From the NCBI GenBank assembly GCA_050288085.1, contig JBNKDD010000285.1, positions 1 through 7,530 of the forward strand: 7,530 nt of DNA, given 5' to 3'. The position numbers and the translations under genes were made by a program. Of this stretch, positions 5,581 to 7,530 are shown one piece after another. Within the stretch, counting starts at the first letter, position 1; each line of letters opens with the position of its first letter. The stretch comes from JBNKDD01 sp050288085 (GTDB lineage: Bacteria; Chloroflexota; Anaerolineae; Aggregatilineales; UBA3940). The notes beneath the pieces were generated by a model, which saw only the letters and a list, made by a program, of their open reading frames with translations, did not search any database and was not told the DNA's origin.

Positions 5581-6258
5581 GGTATCTGGCTCCAGGCGGT
5601 TACCAGGCCAAATGAAAGAACCTATGTTGAAATCGCCCGCCGGGCTGATATCAAAACCGCCTACCTCTGGCTGGTATTGGCTTTCCTGATACCAAATATG
5701 GTCAATGTGCTGTTTTCCGGGGTGTTCATCTTGGCGATTGGTCTGCTGGGTGGCTTTGATGATACCGGCCTGGACACGGGTGTTATAGCCTTGATGATTG
5801 GGCTGCTTGGGGTTGGTTTTCTGGTCTATACCTTTTTCCAGATTGCGACATTCAGCCTGATAGCGATCCTATCCAATGCCATCGCCAAAGCCTTCGGCGG
5901 AGTGGGCGATTTCCGCCAGTTGATCTACTGCTTTGCGGCTGTTGCCTTCCCCATTTCGATGGCAGTGTTGGTGTTGAGCATCCTCTCTTGTATCCCTGGT
6001 CTGGGATATCTGTTCAGTATGATCGGCCTTGCCCTGATAGTTTACCCGTTGGTGCTCAACGTGATCGCCACCAAAGCCGTACACCAAATCGAAACCTGGC
6101 AGGCCGCCATACCAAGTGTGTCGATCGTTGCCCTGATTGCAGGGGTGATGTGCTGCTTCATGATCGCCTGGGCAGCCCTGGCGATCCCGGTGTTTGGACA
6201 GATTCTCCCAGTGATGTTCGAGCACCCGGATTTGTTGCCATTTCCACCGGGTTTTTGA
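5515..6258 (+). CDS. Yip1-family membrane protein B, tandem paralogue of A
   Basis: The product is 247 residues, starting at ATG 5515 behind AAAGGGAG (5500-5507). The first 22 residues differ from paralogue A only at residue 5, then similarity drops to a moderate level and rises again in the Yip1 core AIAKAFGGVGDFRQLIYC (122-139) and VYPLVLNVIATKAVHQIET (176-194). About five membrane segments are visible, near 49-79, 89-120, 138-158, 162-185 and 202-226. The C-terminus is proline-rich (HPDLLPFPPGF). The gap from gene A is 59 bases, and the next gene starts 20 bases after this stop, so co-transcription is very likely. The two copies may form a hetero-oligomer, which is inference. Function is unknown beyond inner-membrane location. 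Confidence 0.8.
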   Translation: MEENVGPASSEQSSPPPPSEWFGIWLQAVTRPNERTYVEIARRADIKTAYLWLVLAFLIPNMVNVLFSGVFILAIGLLGGFDDTGLDTGVIALMIGLLGVGFLVYTFFQIATFSLIAILSNAIAKAFGGVGDFRQLIYCFAAVAFPISMAVLVLSILSCIPGLGYLFSMIGLALIVYPLVLNVIATKAVHQIETWQAAIPSVSIVALIAGVMCCFMIAWAALAIPVFGQILPVMFEHPDLLPFPPGF

Positions 6259-6278
6259 GGTTGAAAGGGAGCAAAATT

Positions 6279-6884
6279 GTGAGTTCTACAGAAAATCCCC
6301 CGCGCAGAAAGATCAAGGTAGTTGAAGTTGTGCTTGTTCTCCTGCTGGCTGGATTCTGTAGTCTTGGCTATCTGACACTGGTCCCGGCTAATCCCATCAA
6401 GGTCATAGCGAATCAGAAAAACCTGGAGCAGTTAGCCGTCGATATTCCCGCCCATCAGCAGCAGTGGGAGGCTCACAATATCACTTCGTATGAAATCACG
6501 GTTGAATTGTTAAGCATGCCTCTATGCCAGGAAAGTGTTCGACTGCGCGTAGAAAATGGTGTGATCACAGACAGGGCCATAGTTGGTGGCACCTCCCTTT
6601 TTCATTACACACCAGATCAGCCGCCTGAAGAGATATCCCCATGTGTGAGAAATGCTATAGGTATTGAGGAGATGTTCAAACATGCTTCAGACGACCTGGA
6701 AAATACTTCCCCTGATGATATGTGGTCATATCATCCACGCGAAGGCGAGATTGAGGTCAAATTCGACCCGGATTATGGTTTCATTACGTATTATCGGACC
6801 GAACTGTATGAGGTGTTCGATAGCACATTTTGGGTGACCTTTTCAGATTTCGAACCCATCCCTGATGTCTCTGACGATGGGTAA
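6279..6884 (+). CDS. Membrane-anchored DUF6174-like protein
   Basis: The product is 201 residues from a GTG start at 6279, chosen because AAAGGGAG (6264-6271) lies seven bases upstream and matches the sites of the two preceding genes. The frame is open further upstream inside the Yip1 B gene, but that part is not plausible protein. A basic PPRRKIK start is followed by one hydrophobic helix (about 14-35), so the rest is probably outside the membrane. The exported part has QQWEAHNITSYEITVEL (61-77), VRLRVENGVI (87-96) and VKFDPDYGFITYYRTE (160-175), the layout I associate with the DUF6174 family: a Trp/Tyr start, an 'NG' turn, then a FDPxYGxP-like end, here with I instead of P. C83 and C122 could form a disulfide. 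There is no lipobox. Family function is unknown. It closes the Yip1 operon. Confidence 0.65.
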   Translation: MSSTENPPRRKIKVVEVVLVLLLAGFCSLGYLTLVPANPIKVIANQKNLEQLAVDIPAHQQQWEAHNITSYEITVELLSMPLCQESVRLRVENGVITDRAIVGGTSLFHYTPDQPPEEISPCVRNAIGIEEMFKHASDDLENTSPDDMWSYHPREGEIEVKFDPDYGFITYYRTELYEVFDSTFWVTFSDFEPIPDVSDDG

Positions 6885-6961
6885 CGTCGTGACACTGTTT
6901 CATCCCGGTTTATACTCTGATGAGCCTATGTCGGAGCAGGATTTTTTAGTTTAAGCCCTTT

Positions 6962-7530
6962 TCAATCACTGACAACCAACAATTGACCATAACTGCTATA
7001 GAAATCCATCAACAGGTTCATACTAACTTCGGTCTGATCACGAGAGCAAAACCCCGCCAAAATTCCAAACACCCCATATTCACAAAGATAGCTTAGGTGC
7101 CTAAATCTTTTTTGAAACTCATGAACGTGTAGTGTTTGAGGATTTGTGTGGTCCGGCAGATCGACCATATTCTTGTCAACATCCCATTTCATACCAGCAT
7201 GATGGTCCCCAACATTCCTGGCTACTTTATAAATCTTGCGCAAGCTACCCAGAATAGGGTGTAAATCATGTCCCGGTTTTACAAAAGATTCATACCAATC
7301 TAAGGATGAAGAAATGCTCAGAAGCCCCTCATCGCTTGGTCCTTGCGCAAGTCCTTGTTCAACTTTGATCACACGCCGAACAACAAACATCAATCTCGGC
7401 AATGAAATTTCATACAAATCGCGCATTGCTCGTAGTGTTGCCTTTAATTGAAGCCTCTCGTGATCACCCACTCTTCTATGTAACTGATGAGCTTCCTGGC
7501 GAAGTTCATCCGTCAGTTTTTCTTGAATTA
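6962..7530 (-). CDS. Unrecognised protein, N-terminus beyond the window
   Basis: The minus-strand frame is open from the right edge (last whole codon at 7528) to TGA 6964-6962, giving 188 visible residues. A GTG at 7471-7469 is an internal possible start, but in-frame coding with a charged helical pattern (KLTDELRQEAHQLHRR) continues upstream of it, so the true start is probably outside. The visible protein is soluble and rich in helices. It has ARNVGDHHAGMKWDVDKN, HVHEFQKRFRHLSYLCEYG and ILAGFCSRDQTE as its most distinctive stretches. The paired His in GDHH and later HVHEF could be metal ligands, but I do not recognise a family. Base composition is clearly lower in GC than the MttB gene: two 60-base lines I counted (6961-7020 and 7081-7140) are about 36% GC, against 58-65% in two lines of the MttB gene. 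Confidence 0.6.
   Translation of the reverse strand, partial: IQEKLTDELRQEAHQLHRRVGDHERLQLKATLRAMRDLYEISLPRLMFVVRRVIKVEQGLAQGPSDEGLLSISSSLDWYESFVKPGHDLHPILGSLRKIYKVARNVGDHHAGMKWDVDKNMVDLPDHTNPQTLHVHEFQKRFRHLSYLCEYGVFGILAGFCSRDQTEVSMNLLMDFYSSYGQLLVVSD

Noticed and set aside
5869..6225. Minus-strand frame opposite Yip1 gene B
   Set aside because: It is His/Gln/Gly-rich and antisense to a conserved membrane protein, so it looks like a shadow frame.
5988..6278. Extension of the DUF6174-like gene into Yip1 gene B
   Set aside because: It would overlap nearly 300 bases of a well-supported gene, and the GTG at 6279 has the operon's usual ribosome site.

Overview
The window reads as bacterial chromosome, moderately GC-rich and gene-dense, with few hallmarks of mobile DNA. 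The gene set suggests an anaerobe or facultative anaerobe from an uncultured-type lineage such as Chloroflexota (Anaerolineae-like). It comprises a non-pyrrolysine MttB-family methyltransferase, a cysteine-rich double 4Fe-4S protein, a pRiA4b ORF-3/zinc-finger protein, Yip1-family membrane proteins and a CcbP-like calcium-binding protein. The taxonomic guess is inference from gene content only, because there is no rRNA or other marker gene here.

Layout from left to right. (1) The 3' end of a CcbP-like gene enters from the left edge (+, ends 299). (2) It converges on a complete MttB-superfamily gene (-, 1854-328). (3) A divergent intergenic region (1855-2129) contains several palindromes, including alternative CAGGAG/CTCCTG pairings. 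(4) A three-part protein follows on the + strand (2130-3524), with an N-terminal helix-turn-helix-like segment, a pRiA4b ORF-3 domain and a C-terminal zinc-binding tail. (5) A short convergent gap holds a long inverted repeat (3539-3621). (6) On the - strand (4446-3629) lies a ferredoxin-like gene whose reading frame is broken by one base in a G run. The join restores a strongly conserved-looking Cys cluster. (7) After a divergent spacer comes a three-gene + strand operon (4724-6884). It has two tandem Yip1-family paralogues with nearly identical starts, then a membrane-anchored DUF6174-like protein, and all three use almost the same ribosome binding site. (8) An AT-richer gene of unknown function (-, ends 6962) runs off the right edge.

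Functional links are limited. The Yip1/DUF6174 genes are evidently co-transcribed and probably form an envelope-associated unit. The MttB-like enzyme and the Fe-S protein both fit anaerobic one-carbon or redox metabolism, but they are in separate transcription units and no corrinoid protein or activase is present, so a joint pathway is only a guess. I do not see a convincing complete novel system. The points most worth a second look are the frameshift at a perfect slippery heptamer in the Fe-S gene, the two inverted-repeat regions, and the selective DNA identity at the start of the Yip1 pair. I saw no tRNA, rRNA, CRISPR array or transposase.
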